Source of the DNA: Aldehydirespirator sp965220485
Lineage (GTDB): Bacteria; Actinomycetota; Acidimicrobiia; Acidimicrobiales; Aldehydirespiratoraceae
NCBI GenBank assembly: GCA_965220485.1
Contig: OZ244832.1
Coordinates: forward strand, 3,224,001-3,288,000
DNA length: 64,000 nucleotides
Direction: 5' to 3'
Made by a program: the position numbers and the translations under genes. Positions 33,724-42,164 of this stretch are shown here, piece by piece. The stretch's first letter is position 1; every line of letters begins with the position of its first letter. The notes below the pieces were generated by a model that saw only the letters and a program-made list of their open reading frames with translations, ran no database searches and was not told the DNA's origin.

Positions 33724-36676
33724 GGGCGTCCGACGGCCTGCCGGGGCTCCGGTGACCGCGCCCGATCAGTTCTCAGGGCTCGCCGCGGCGGCCGTCGCGT
33801 GCGGAGAGATTGTCGAGGTCGGCGGCAACGAGCCTGTCCGCCTCGACGATCCCCAGGTGGGCTGGTTCGTCGGCCGCGGCGGGCTGGACGTGTTCCTGGT
33901 GGAGGATGCCGACGGCCGGGCCGTCTCCAGCCCCAGCCACGTGCTGAGGGTCGGGCCGGGCCGGCTGGCCTTCGGCCTGAATGAGACGCCCACCCCCCTG
34001 GCGGCCGTCGCCAAGGCGCTGCCGGAGTCGAGGCTGTACCGGGTGCCGCTCTCGGAGCTGCTGGACCGAGCCGACGGCGACGACGTGGCCGGCCGGGTCG
34101 ACGCCTGGGTGTCGGAGTTCGCGGCCGCAGTGGCCCGCAGGATCGAGCCCCGCCCCCGTCCGGACACGCTGCTGGAGGCGGCCGTCCGCTGGCGGTCGGA
34201 GAGCGCGGCGGCGGGCGGCGTGGTATCGGTCCGGTCCGGCGGGGTCGCCTGGATCGCGGCCGAGAACGAGACCGCCATCGCCTATCTGGGCACTGAGAGG
34301 CCCTCCGGCGCCGGACCGGGCCTCGTTCCGCTCACATCCGAGACCTGGATGACCCTGCACAGCCCGACTCGCATCGAGAGCGTGCCGTCCCGCGACCTGC
34401 ACCGCGACGGCCGGCTGCTGGCCGCTGTGGCCGAGTTCCACAGCCTTGCTCTCGCGGCCGAGCACTTCAATCGCCTCCTGCTGCTGGCCGACGAGGTGAA
34501 CGAGCAGACCGCTCGAGCCTCCCACCGCCGTTTGGACGAGGAGCTCGCCAGACGGAGCCTGTTCAACATCTTGAACCCGGCCCGCCCGACGGCCGAGCAG
34601 GCCGGCTCGGATCTGCTGGCCGCGCTGAGGCTGGTCGGCGAGCACGAGGGCATCCAGTTCCGGCCCGCGCACCGCCGCCGGATCCCGTCGGACGCCGGCC
34701 CGGCCCTCCCGGACATCCTCGAGGCGTCGGGGGTTCGCGGCCGGAAGGTTCAGCTCGCCGCGGAGGATCGTTGGTGGCTCGGCGACAGCGGGGCCATGCT
34801 GGGTTTCAGTGCGACCGACGGCCGGCCGGTGGCGCTGCTGCCCGCCGTCGCCGGCCGGTACCGGGCCGTGGATCCGGAGTCGGGGGCGTCGCAGCGCCTC
34901 AACGCGGGCCGCGCCGGTCAGTTCCGCAGAGATGCCTGGTGCTTCTACCGGCCGTTGCCGGAGGATCGCCCGGTGACGGGCCGCGACCTCGCCCGGCTCG
35001 CCGGCGGGGGCCTGCTCGCAGACCTCGCCCGCTTCGCGGCGGCCGGACTGCTGGCGAGCGCCCTCACCCTGGCGCCGTCGATAGCGGTGGGGATGCTCGC
35101 GAGCTGGGTGCTGCCCACCGCGGCGCGCGGGATGCTCCCCCAGATCGTGGTGGCGCTGGTCGCTCTCGCGGTTGTCGGGGTCCTGCTCCAGACGCTGCAG
35201 GGAACCGCGATGATGCGCCTCGAGGGCCGCGCCACCGCACGAGTGGCGGCCGCGCTGTGGGATCGCCTGCTGGGGCTTCCCGCGACCTTCTTCAAGGGCT
35301 TCACGTCGGGCGACCTCGCGATGCGCCTGTCCACTTTCCAGCTTCTGCGCGACCAGATCTCCGGCGTCGTTTCCCACGCCTTGTTCTCATTCGTGTTCCT
35401 GGTCCCGACTCTCGGCCTGCTGTTCCTGTACGATGTGGCGCTGGCGTGGATCAGTGTGGCCATCGGCATCGTGTCACTGCTGGTCACGGGGATCCTCGGC
35501 GCTCTCCAGGTCAGGCCCCAGCGCCGCCGCTACGGGGCGACCAGGCGCCTGACCGGAGAACTGCTCCAGTTCATCAACGGCATCGGCAAGCTGCGGTCGG
35601 CCGGCGCGGAGGCCGCGGCCTTCGCCTCATGGGCCCGGGGCTACCGCGAGCAGCACCTGGCCGGCATCCAGATCAACAGGCTGAACGAGCACCTCGTGGC
35701 GTTCAGCGCAGCTGTGCCGGTGCTGTCGGGCGCGGCCCTGTTCGGCGCGGCGCTCTGGAGCGGGACAGAGCGACTCTCGGTGGGTGACTTCCTCGTCGTC
35801 TACGCGGTGTCGATGACGTTCTACGTCACCGTCACCGGGCTGGGCCGCGCCTTCGAGGTCGTCGCGGCCGTGGTTCCCGCGCTCGAACAGGTCTCCCCGG
35901 TGCTTGCTGCGGTTCCTGAGAGCCGGATGGAGGGGACTGCGCCCGCGGTGCTCGGAGGCGACATCCGTTTCGACCGTGTGAGCTTCCGGTACTCGCCCGA
36001 CGGTCCGCTGATCATCGACGATGTGTCCATCCGGGCGCGGCCGGGCGAACTCGTCGCTATCGTCGGCGAGTCCGGCTCGGGCAAGAGCACGCTGCTCAGG
36101 CTGGCCCTGGGGCTGGAGGATCCCTCGGCGGGCGGCGTGTACTACGACGGTCGCGAGCTGGCCAACCTCGACCGGCGTTCGGTGCGGCGGCAGGTCGGCG
36201 TGGTGATGCAGAGCGGAGCACTCCAGCCGGGGGACATCCTCGAGAACATCATCGGGGTGGGGGGCGACCTGACGATCGACGACGCGTGGCGGGCGGCCCG
36301 TCTCGCGGCCGTGGCCCAGGACCTGGAGGCCATGCCGATGGGCATGTTCACGATGGTCAGCGACAGCTCCTCGACGTTCTCAGGCGGGCAGGTCCAGCGC
36401 ATCAGGATCGCGTCGGCGCTGGTGCGCAATCCCCGCATCGTGTTCCTGGACGAGGCGACCAACTGGCTCGACACCAAGAGCCAGGCCGAGGTGATGGCCG
36501 GCATCGAGAGCCTCTCGGCCACGCGCATCGTGATCGCGCACCGGCTCTCAACCATCCGCAAGGCGGAGCGCATCTACGTGCTCGACGCTGGACGGGTTGT
36601 GCAGGAGGGCGGCTTCGACGAACTGTTCGCGGCCGAGGGGCCGTTCCGTAGGCTCGTGCAGCGCCAGACGGGCTGA
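33713..36676 (+). CDS. NHLP bacteriocin export ABC transporter, second permease/ATPase subunit
   Basis: About 987 residues. A long N-terminal cytoplasmic domain (to about 430) replaces the peptidase; this is typical of the second NHLM/NHLP ABC subunit. It is followed by an ABC export membrane domain (about 440-720) and an ATPase with Walker A GESGSGKST near 785, signature FSGGQVQRIRIASAL near 890 and Walker B IVFLDEATNWLD near 911. It probably forms a heterodimer with the preceding peptidase-ABC. GTG 33713 overlaps the upstream stop by 11 bp; GTG 33752 is an alternative start. Last gene of the export operon; a GG-leader peptide gene lies convergently 133 bp downstream. Confidence 0.9.
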   Translation: MPSEGVRRPAGAPVTAPDQFSGLAAAAVACGEIVEVGGNEPVRLDDPQVGWFVGRGGLDVFLVEDADGRAVSSPSHVLRVGPGRLAFGLNETPTPLAAVAKALPESRLYRVPLSELLDRADGDDVAGRVDAWVSEFAAAVARRIEPRPRPDTLLEAAVRWRSESAAAGGVVSVRSGGVAWIAAENETAIAYLGTERPSGAGPGLVPLTSETWMTLHSPTRIESVPSRDLHRDGRLLAAVAEFHSLALAAEHFNRLLLLADEVNEQTARASHRRLDEELARRSLFNILNPARPTAEQAGSDLLAALRLVGEHEGIQFRPAHRRRIPSDAGPALPDILEASGVRGRKVQLAAEDRWWLGDSGAMLGFSATDGRPVALLPAVAGRYRAVDPESGASQRLNAGRAGQFRRDAWCFYRPLPEDRPVTGRDLARLAGGGLLADLARFAAAGLLASALTLAPSIAVGMLASWVLPTAARGMLPQIVVALVALAVVGVLLQTLQGTAMMRLEGRATARVAAALWDRLLGLPATFFKGFTSGDLAMRLSTFQLLRDQISGVVSHALFSFVFLVPTLGLLFLYDVALAWISVAIGIVSLLVTGILGALQVRPQRRRYGATRRLTGELLQFINGIGKLRSAGAEAAAFASWARGYREQHLAGIQINRLNEHLVAFSAAVPVLSGAALFGAALWSGTERLSVGDFLVVYAVSMTFYVTVTGLGRAFEVVAAVVPALEQVSPVLAAVPESRMEGTAPAVLGGDIRFDRVSFRYSPDGPLIIDDVSIRARPGELVAIVGESGSGKSTLLRLALGLEDPSAGGVYYDGRELANLDRRSVRRQVGVVMQSGALQPGDILENIIGVGGDLTIDDAWRAARLAAVAQDLEAMPMGMFTMVSDSSSTFSGGQVQRIRIASALVRNPRIVFLDEATNWLDTKSQAEVMAGIESLSATRIVIAHRLSTIRKAERIYVLDAGRVVQEGGFDELFAAEGPFRRLVQRQTG

Positions 36677-36809
36677 GCAGCCGCCCGCGGAGTCGTGGAC
36701 CGGCCGCGACGCCGAGCGACTCTCGAAGCCTTCGAACGCTCCCGAAGCCTATGTGACTACGGAAGCCTGTGTGACTAGGGCCGGGCGGTTGCTTGCCCTG
36801 CCCCTTGGG

Positions 36810-36959
36810 CTACTCGCCCTGGCCTGGGCCACCCTGCCCGGAGTGGCCCGGCGCCCACTCAAGAACCTCGGGGCCGGTCCCGCCGACGATCTCGTCCATC
36901 TCGGACTCGTCGAGCGGCTCCTGGGTGGAAGCGGGGCGTGTGTCCGGCTTCTCGGTCAT
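36810..36959 (-). CDS. Candidate exported peptide precursor with double-glycine leader
   Basis: A 49-codon gene from ATG 36959 to TAG 36810-36812, with AAGGAG eight bases before the start. The leader ends LDESEMDEIVGG, the acidic helical GG-type cleavage motif used by C39 peptidases. The predicted 22-residue product starts TGPEVLEWAPGHSG and ends GGPGQGE: one Trp, no Cys, Gly/Pro/Glu-rich. The codons are on the strand opposite the NHLP exporter and downstream of tmm in the same direction. No lanthipeptide, YcaO, radical-SAM or other maturation enzyme is seen nearby, so modification, if any, is unknown. An upstream in-frame ATG at 37004 is possible but has no good ribosome-binding site. Confidence 0.65.
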   Translation of the reverse strand: MTEKPDTRPASTQEPLDESEMDEIVGGTGPEVLEWAPGHSGQGGPGQGE

Positions 36960-37056
36960 GGTGTTGCTCCTTGTTGCGGTCGGTGCTGATGCCTGGGTGC
37001 TCAATGTAGGCGCTCGGGGTTCGAGTCGCGAGCCTAGCCCGCCGCAGGCCTCGGCG

Positions 37057-38400
37057 TCAGGCTGAGTCGGCCATGTAGGACTCCAACGAGTCGTCCAGAG
37101 CGTCCTCCCAGGCGGTGTGGTGGATGGGCGCCACCGTGCCCGTGAGCGGCGAGGTGTGGCCGTGGTCGCGGTAGCCGATGATCGACTGCGTCTTGTGCTT
37201 CTTCCAGTCCTTGAACATCTTGTTGATCAGCGGCGTGTTGAAGTCCGGGTAGTCGGTCTGGTCCACCAGGTCCTGGGTGTAGTCGCCCTGGAAATCGATG
37301 GCACCGTAGTCGTCCTTCAACGCGTCCTCCGCGGCCTGGAACTCCTCGATCCAGCGAGCCTGCTCAGCGGCATCGGGGAGGGCGATGCGGCCCAGGATCA
37401 CGTCGCGGGCGTACCAGGTCTGGGCGTCGAACATGTTGAAGGTGTACCACTGGTCCTGCATTCCCAGGTACAGGATCCGGTTCTCGGGCTGGAACACCAC
37501 CCCGCGGTAGAGCATCGAGGTGGCCAGTCGGTTGGCGGTGTCCAAGCGCAGCTGGTCGTCCATGAATGGGAAGTGGTGCAGGTACCCGGTGCACGAGATG
37601 ATGGCGTCGACGTCGGCGGTCGAGCCGTCGGTGAAGTGCACGGTGCGGCCCTCGACGTGGGTCAGGATGGGCTTCTCGGTGATGCCCTCGGGCCAGTCGA
37701 AGCCCATGGGGCCGCTGCGCGATGTGCAGATCACCGACCGGGCGCCGTACTTCCAGAGTTGCGAGGCGATGTCCTCGGCCGAGTAGCTCGACCCGATCAC
37801 GAGCACGTCGCGGTCGCTGAACTGCACCGCGTCGCGGAAGTCGTGGGCGTGCATGAGCGTGCCCCCGAAGGTCTCATAGCCCGGGTAATGGGGCATGTTG
37901 GGCACCGAGAAGTGCCCGGTGGACACGACCACGTAGTCGAAGTCCTCGCTGCTGTCGGTGTCGCGGGCCAGGTCGTGGGCGGTGACCGTGAAGCCGCTGC
38001 CGTCGGCGGAGCGGCTTATGCGGCGCACCGCATGGTTGAAGCGGATGTTGTCGCGGATGCCACTGCGGTTGGCTCGGCCAATGATGTAGTCGTAGAGGAC
38101 CTCACGGGGCGGGAAGGACGCCACCGGCTTGCCGAAGTGCTCCTCGAAGCCGTAGTCGGCGAACTCCAGGCACTCCTTGGGACCGTTGGACCACAGGTAG
38201 CGGTACATGCTGGCGTGGCAGGGCTCGCCGTGCTCGTCCAGTCCGGTGCGCCAGCTGTAGTTCCAGAGCCCGCCCCAGTCATCCTGCTTCTCGTAGCAGA
38301 CGAGCTCGGTCTCCGCAGCTTCTGGTGAAGCATCGCTGGCGAAAGCGTGCAACTGCGACAGACCGCACGGTCCGGCACCGATGACAGCCACTCGTGTCAT
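37057..38400 (-). CDS. tmm: Trimethylamine monooxygenase
   Basis: 447 residues, collinear over its length with what I recall of characterised Roseobacter-clade Tmm proteins. FAD motif AVIGAGPCGLSQL lies at residues 5-17. Early conserved blocks are DDWGGLWNYSWRTGLDEHGE and MYRYLWSNGPKECLEFADY. An FMO-type fingerprint FGGTLMHAHDF is at 178-188, and the NADPH-binding motif VIGSSYSAEDIASQ starts near 201, with Tyr206 where Tmm has its catalytically implicated Tyr207. The C-terminus TGTVAPIHHTAWEDALDDSLESY also matches the family. It oxidises trimethylamine to TMAO with NADPH and oxygen; related amines and sulfides are side substrates. GGGGAGG precedes the start. The tdm gene is 5 kb away, not adjacent. 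Confidence 0.93.
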   Translation of the reverse strand: MTRVAVIGAGPCGLSQLHAFASDASPEAAETELVCYEKQDDWGGLWNYSWRTGLDEHGEPCHASMYRYLWSNGPKECLEFADYGFEEHFGKPVASFPPREVLYDYIIGRANRSGIRDNIRFNHAVRRISRSADGSGFTVTAHDLARDTDSSEDFDYVVVSTGHFSVPNMPHYPGYETFGGTLMHAHDFRDAVQFSDRDVLVIGSSYSAEDIASQLWKYGARSVICTSRSGPMGFDWPEGITEKPILTHVEGRTVHFTDGSTADVDAIISCTGYLHHFPFMDDQLRLDTANRLATSMLYRGVVFQPENRILYLGMQDQWYTFNMFDAQTWYARDVILGRIALPDAAEQARWIEEFQAAEDALKDDYGAIDFQGDYTQDLVDQTDYPDFNTPLINKMFKDWKKHKTQSIIGYRDHGHTSPLTGTVAPIHHTAWEDALDDSLESYMADSA

Positions 38401-38488
38401 ATCTAGATCCTCCCCTGTGGTTAGGTGTATCTATATCGACAGTCAAACCTAGCCGAAGCTGTTGGCAAGGCGCACGGCGAAATAGCCG
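38401..38488 (-). promoter_or_regulatory. Probable tmm promoter region
   Basis: This 88-bp gap is clearly AT-richer than its surroundings (minus strand: GGTTTGACTGTCGATATAGA). A strong ribosome-binding site, GGGGAGG, lies 7 bases before the tmm ATG. Individual -10/-35 boxes cannot be fixed with confidence. Confidence 0.4.
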
Positions 38489-39583
38489 CTAATCGAGCAC
38501 TTCGTCGAGAGCGGCTAGAACGAGCGTGACGTTGCGGCGTCGAGCGGTGTGGCCCATGCAGCCGATACGCCAGCACTTGCCCGCCATGGTACCCAGTCCG
38601 CCGCCGATCTCTAGGCCGTAATGGTCGAGCAGCGCTCGACGGACGTCGGCCTCGCTCATGTCCTGGGGGAGTCGGGCCTCGGGCACCCGTACGGAGGTGA
38701 GCTGGGGGAGTCGGGCCGCGGCTGGCGCCACCAGAGTGAAGCCCCTGGCCTCGAGCCCGGCCTGAAGCATGTCGCCGCAGTGCTGGTGCCGGGTGTGGGC
38801 TTCATCGAGTCCCTCGTCGAGCACCACGCCCAGTCCTGCGTGGAGCGCGTAGATCATCGAGATCGGAGCGGTGTGATGGTAGGCCCTCGTGCCTCCCCCA
38901 GTGACGTAATCGGCGATCATACCCATGTCGAAGTACCAGGACTGCGGCCGGTGGCGCATCCGTTCAATGGCCCGGGGCGAGGCGCTGACCGGTGCCAGCC
39001 CCGGCGGCACTCCGAGGCACTTCTGGGTCCCGCTGTAGGCGATGTCGACGCCCCAGTCGTCGAGACGCACATCGATGCCGCCGAGCGACGTGACGCAGTC
39101 CGCTAGCAGCAGAGCGTCCCCCTTGGCCGAGCCCAGTTCGGCCAGGTCGTTGCGCACACCGGTGGAGGTCTCGGCGTGGACGACGGCGATCACGGCCGGG
39201 GCCGGGTGGGCGTCCAGAATGCGCTGCGGGTCCAGGGGCGTGCCCCAGTCGGCGTCCACTCGCACCACGTTGGCGCCGCACCGGGCCGCGACGTCGCACA
39301 TGCGCTCTCCGAACACGCCGTTCACCCCCACCACGACGGTCTCGCCCTCGGAGACCACGTTCACGAACGAGGCCTCCATGCCGGCCGAGCCCGTCCCCGA
39401 CACGGGGAAGGTGAGGGCGTTGCCGGTACGGAACACCGCTCGCAGGCGGTCGCAGGTCTCGTCGAGCAAGTCGATGAACTCACCGTCGAGATGGCCCATC
39501 ACCGGTCGGGTGAAGGCCTCGATGGCCTCGGGATAGGGATTCGACGGGCCGGGACCCATCAGGATCCGCTCGTTATGCTGCAT
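38489..39583 (-). CDS. Class V aminotransferase, glyoxylate aminotransferase type (serine/alanine-glyoxylate)
   Basis: 364 residues of the AGXT/SgaA-type class V PLP enzymes. MGPGPSNPYPEAIEAF at the N-terminus, FPVSGTGSAGMEASFVNVVS near 59-78, and the PLP region DWGVDIAYSGTQKCLGVPPGL (Schiff-base Lys near residue 193) fit the family. In the serine cycle this enzyme transaminates serine with glyoxylate to give hydroxypyruvate and glycine. Malyl-CoA lyase, encoded divergently 179 bp away, produces the glyoxylate. Alanine-glyoxylate or another amino donor cannot be excluded. Confidence 0.78.
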   Translation of the reverse strand: MQHNERILMGPGPSNPYPEAIEAFTRPVMGHLDGEFIDLLDETCDRLRAVFRTGNALTFPVSGTGSAGMEASFVNVVSEGETVVVGVNGVFGERMCDVAARCGANVVRVDADWGTPLDPQRILDAHPAPAVIAVVHAETSTGVRNDLAELGSAKGDALLLADCVTSLGGIDVRLDDWGVDIAYSGTQKCLGVPPGLAPVSASPRAIERMRHRPQSWYFDMGMIADYVTGGGTRAYHHTAPISMIYALHAGLGVVLDEGLDEAHTRHQHCGDMLQAGLEARGFTLVAPAAARLPQLTSVRVPEARLPQDMSEADVRRALLDHYGLEIGGGLGTMAGKCWRIGCMGHTARRRNVTLVLAALDEVLD

Positions 39584-39644
39584 TGTGACTCGACATTGGG
39601 GCTGGCATTGGGACTGGACCTTTCATCAGATTAGTGATATATTC

Positions 39645-39657
39645 CACCACAGTAGTG
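39645..39657. promoter_or_regulatory. Palindromic candidate operator between sga-like and mcl genes
   Basis: CACCACAGTAGTG, extending to ACCAC-AGTA-GTGGT as a 5-bp dyad, next to an AT-rich TGATATATT. The same 13-mer recurs at 46119-46131 just upstream of a small membrane protein gene. It lies in the divergent promoter region of two serine-cycle genes, so it could bind a regulator; this is inference. Confidence 0.35.
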
Positions 39658-39762
39658 GTTCGGTCCTCGGGATCGCAAGGGAAGATTGCCGGCGTGTGAA
39701 TCAGGCTCGCTCAGTCGGTCGTCAACCGGGTGTATCTCGATCGCAGAACTGGAGACACCGCC

Positions 39763-40707
39763 ATGAGCCATCATCAGATCACCGAGGCGAGGCGCCGGCT
39801 GCACCGCAGCGAGCTGGCTGTGCCGGGCTCGCAGCCCGAATTGTTCGAGAAGGCGGCGGCCGGCCGAGCTGACTATGTCTTCCTGGATCTCGAGGACGCG
39901 GTGGCGCCCGACGAGAAGGAAGCGGCGCGAAGCAACGTCGTCGAAGCTCTCGGCGACATCGACTGGCGTGGGTCCAACAAGACGGTCTCAGTGCGGATCA
40001 ACGGGCTCGACACGCATTACATGTACCGCGACCTGATCGATGTGGTGGAGCAGGCAGGAGCGCACGTCGACACGATCCTCGTCCCCAAGGCGGGCGTGCC
40101 CGGCGACATCTACACGGTGGATGCCCTTCTGACCCAACTCGAGCAGGTAATGGGCTTCAGCCACCGGATCGGTGTGGAGGCTCTGGTGGAGACCGCCTTG
40201 GGCATGGCCAACGTCGAGGCGGTGGCGGCGTCGAGCCCACGGCTGGAGGCGCTCCACTTCGGAGTGGCGGACTACGCAGCCTCGTGCCGAGCCCGGACGA
40301 TCACCATCGGAGGGCTCAACCCCGACTATCCGGGCGACCAGTGGCACTCGGCGCTGTCGCGCATGCTGGTGGCTTGCCGAGCCAACGGTCTGCGCGCCAT
40401 TGACGGTCCGTTCGGGGACTTCGGCGACCCGGACGGGTTCACAGCCGGAGCTCGTCGGGCCGCGGTCCTTGGCTACGACGGCAAGTGGGCCATCCACCCC
40501 TCGCAGATCGATCTAGCCAACGAGGTGTTCACGCCACCGGAGTCCGAGGTGGACCAGGCCCGCCGGATGCTGCGGGCTCTGGAGGAGGCGGCCGCGGCCG
40601 GCCGGGGCGCGGCCCAGCTCGACGGCCGCATGATCGACGCTGCGTCGGCCCGAATGGCGCGCAATGTGGTCGAGACCGCGGAGTCCATCGAGAACAGAGG
40701 ATCGTAG
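39763..40707 (+). CDS. mcl: L-malyl-CoA lyase (HpcH/HpaI-CitE family)
   Basis: 314 residues, closely following the Methylorubrum-type Mcl as I recall it. Shared blocks are RRRLHRSELAVPGSQPELFE (9-28), DYVFLDLEDAVAPDEKEAAR (38-57), VRINGLDTHYMYRDLIDVVE (78-97), ETALGMANVEAVAASSPRLEAL (about 146) and GKWAIHPSQIDLANEVFTP (about 246-264). It cleaves malyl-CoA to acetyl-CoA and glyoxylate with Mg2+. The malyl-CoA would come from the ligase encoded by the two downstream genes. Start ATG 39763 follows GGAGACACC. The stop TAG overlaps an AGGAGGCCGAGC motif that opens a repeat array. Confidence 0.92.
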   Translation: MSHHQITEARRRLHRSELAVPGSQPELFEKAAAGRADYVFLDLEDAVAPDEKEAARSNVVEALGDIDWRGSNKTVSVRINGLDTHYMYRDLIDVVEQAGAHVDTILVPKAGVPGDIYTVDALLTQLEQVMGFSHRIGVEALVETALGMANVEAVAASSPRLEALHFGVADYAASCRARTITIGGLNPDYPGDQWHSALSRMLVACRANGLRAIDGPFGDFGDPDGFTAGARRAAVLGYDGKWAIHPSQIDLANEVFTPPESEVDQARRMLRALEEAAAAGRGAAQLDGRMIDAASARMARNVVETAESIENRGS

Positions 40708-40945
40708 GAGGCCGAGCAGGTAGGCAGTTTCACGAGGAGTCAGCAACGTGCTGAGCGAGGCCCCCGGGCCCGAGCGGCCCGTGAGCGCAGCGAGCATGAG
40801 CGGGGAGGAGGGCCCGAGCGGCCCGTGAGCGCAGCGAGCATGAGCGGGGAGGAGGGCCCGAGCGGCCCGTGAGCGCAGCGAACAAGAGCGGGGAGGAGGG
40901 CCCGAGCGGCCCGTGAGCGCAGCGAACAAGAGCGGGAAGCAATGC
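40704..40945 (+). repeat. Dispersed repeat element, copy B, with internally amplified core
   Basis: Starts with TAGGAGGCCGAGCAGG at the mcl stop, continues through GCAGTTTCACGAGGAG and GCTGAGCGAGGCC, and then runs into the core unit repeated four times. Fills most of the mcl-mtkA gap. Confidence 0.85.
40767..40942 (+). repeat. 44-bp tandem repeat, four copies
   Basis: Units containing CCCGAGCGGCCCGTGAGCG begin at 40769, 40813, 40857 and 40901, exactly 44 bp apart, each ending in a GAGCGGG(G)A block. The units are highly similar, with only a few GCATG/ACAAG differences. Located about 50 bp before mtkA. Confidence 0.95.
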
Positions 40946-40991
40946 TCGAGTCGCAGACGGTTCCCAACTAGAGGACGCAGGAGGGGCGTTC

Positions 40992-42164
40992 ATGGAGATT
41001 CACGAGTACCAAGCCAAGGCCCTACTCGCCGACTACGGCGTGTCCATACCGGAGGGAGGTCTGGCCTACAGCCCGGAGCAGGCCACCTACCGAGCCTCCG
41101 AGATCGGCGGCGAGCAGTGGGTCGTAAAGGCCCAGATCCACTCCGGGGCCCGTGGTCAGGCTGGCGGCATCAAGGTTTGCAGTGACGAGCGCGAGGTGTG
41201 GGAGGCGGCCGACGACCTGCTGGGCAAGCGGCTGGTCACCCACCAGACCGGCGAGCGCGGCAAGGGCGTGTACCGGCTCTACGTGGAGGCGGCCGTCGCC
41301 TCGGAGCGCGAGATCTATCTGGGGTTTGTGCTCGACCGGTCCGCCGAGCGGGTGATGGTCGTGGCCTCGGCCGCAGGCGGCATGGCCATCGAGGAGATCG
41401 CGGCCCGCGACCCGAGCGCCATCGTGCGCGTGAACGTGGAGCCGGCTGTCGGGCTCCAAGCGTTCGAGGCCCGCGAGATCGCCTTCGCGCTGGGCCTTGA
41501 GCCGAGTCTGGTCCCGCAGGCGGTCCAAATGATGACTGCCTGCTACCGGGCCTTCGGAGATCTCGACGCCACCATGCTGGAGATCAACCCGCTGGCGGTT
41601 ACCGCAGACGGCCGCCTGCTGGCTCTGGACGCCAAGATGACCTTCGACGACAACGCCCTGTTCCGTCATCAGGACGTGTCGGAATTGAGGGACAAGTCCC
41701 AGGAGGACCCCCGAGAACGGACGGCCATCGACCGCGGACTCAGCTATGTGGGGCTTGACGGAAACATCGGCTGCATCATCAACGGTGCCGGTCTGGCCAT
41801 GGCCACCATGGACATGATCAAGCACGCCGGCGGCGAGCCGGCCAACTTCCTCGACATCGGCGGGGGCGCTTCCCCCGAGCGGGTGCTCAAGGCGTTCCGG
41901 TTGGTGCTTTCCGACGAGAACGTGAAAGCCGTGCTGGTGAACATCTTCGCTGGCATCAACCGATGCGACTGGGTGGCCGATGGCGTGGTTCAGGCCCTGC
42001 AGCAACTCGACCCTGGAGTGCCGGTGGTGGTTCGACTGTCGGGCACCAACGTCGAGGAGGGACGGCGCATCCTGGCTGAGGCCGATGTGGGAGTGATCAC
42101 CGCCGACTCGCTGGCCGAGGCCGGCACTAAGGCGGCTGCGGCCGTGGCGAGGAGCGCAGCCTGA
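40992..42164 (+). CDS. mtkA: Malate-CoA ligase (malate thiokinase) beta subunit
   Basis: 390 residues with the ATP-grasp architecture of succinyl/malate-CoA ligase beta subunits. The sequence follows serine-cycle MtkA more than SucC: VVKAQIHSGARGQAGGIK near 41-58, LGKRLVTHQTGERGKGVYRLYVE, REIYLGFVLDRSAERVMVVAS near 98-118, TMLEINPLAVT and ALDAKMTFDDNALFRHQD near 215. The longest block is NGAGLAMATMDMIKHAGGEP at about residues 266-285. With MtkB it makes malyl-CoA from malate, CoA and ATP. AGGAGGGG lies before the ATG. Overlaps mtkB (TGATG). Succinyl-CoA ligase is the alternative; the adjacent mcl argues for malate. Confidence 0.9.
   Translation: MEIHEYQAKALLADYGVSIPEGGLAYSPEQATYRASEIGGEQWVVKAQIHSGARGQAGGIKVCSDEREVWEAADDLLGKRLVTHQTGERGKGVYRLYVEAAVASEREIYLGFVLDRSAERVMVVASAAGGMAIEEIAARDPSAIVRVNVEPAVGLQAFEAREIAFALGLEPSLVPQAVQMMTACYRAFGDLDATMLEINPLAVTADGRLLALDAKMTFDDNALFRHQDVSELRDKSQEDPRERTAIDRGLSYVGLDGNIGCIINGAGLAMATMDMIKHAGGEPANFLDIGGGASPERVLKAFRLVLSDENVKAVLVNIFAGINRCDWVADGVVQALQQLDPGVPVVVRLSGTNVEEGRRILAEADVGVITADSLAEAGTKAAAAVARSAA

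Noticed and set aside
36676..36809. Further peptide precursors between the exporter and the GG-leader gene.
   Set aside because: Short frames here lack a ribosome-binding site and any GG or Nif11-type leader.
37005..37050. tRNA-like T-arm (GGTTCGAGTC) after tmm.
   Set aside because: The flanking bases do not form a five-base T-stem, and no acceptor, D or anticodon arms can be fitted.
40767..40942. CRISPR array.
   Set aside because: Contiguous 44-bp tandem units without spacers and part of a dispersed repeat.
41022..42005. 327-codon minus-strand frame inside mtkA.
   Set aside because: Shadow of mtkA; low-complexity His/Val/Gln-rich and no ribosome-binding site.
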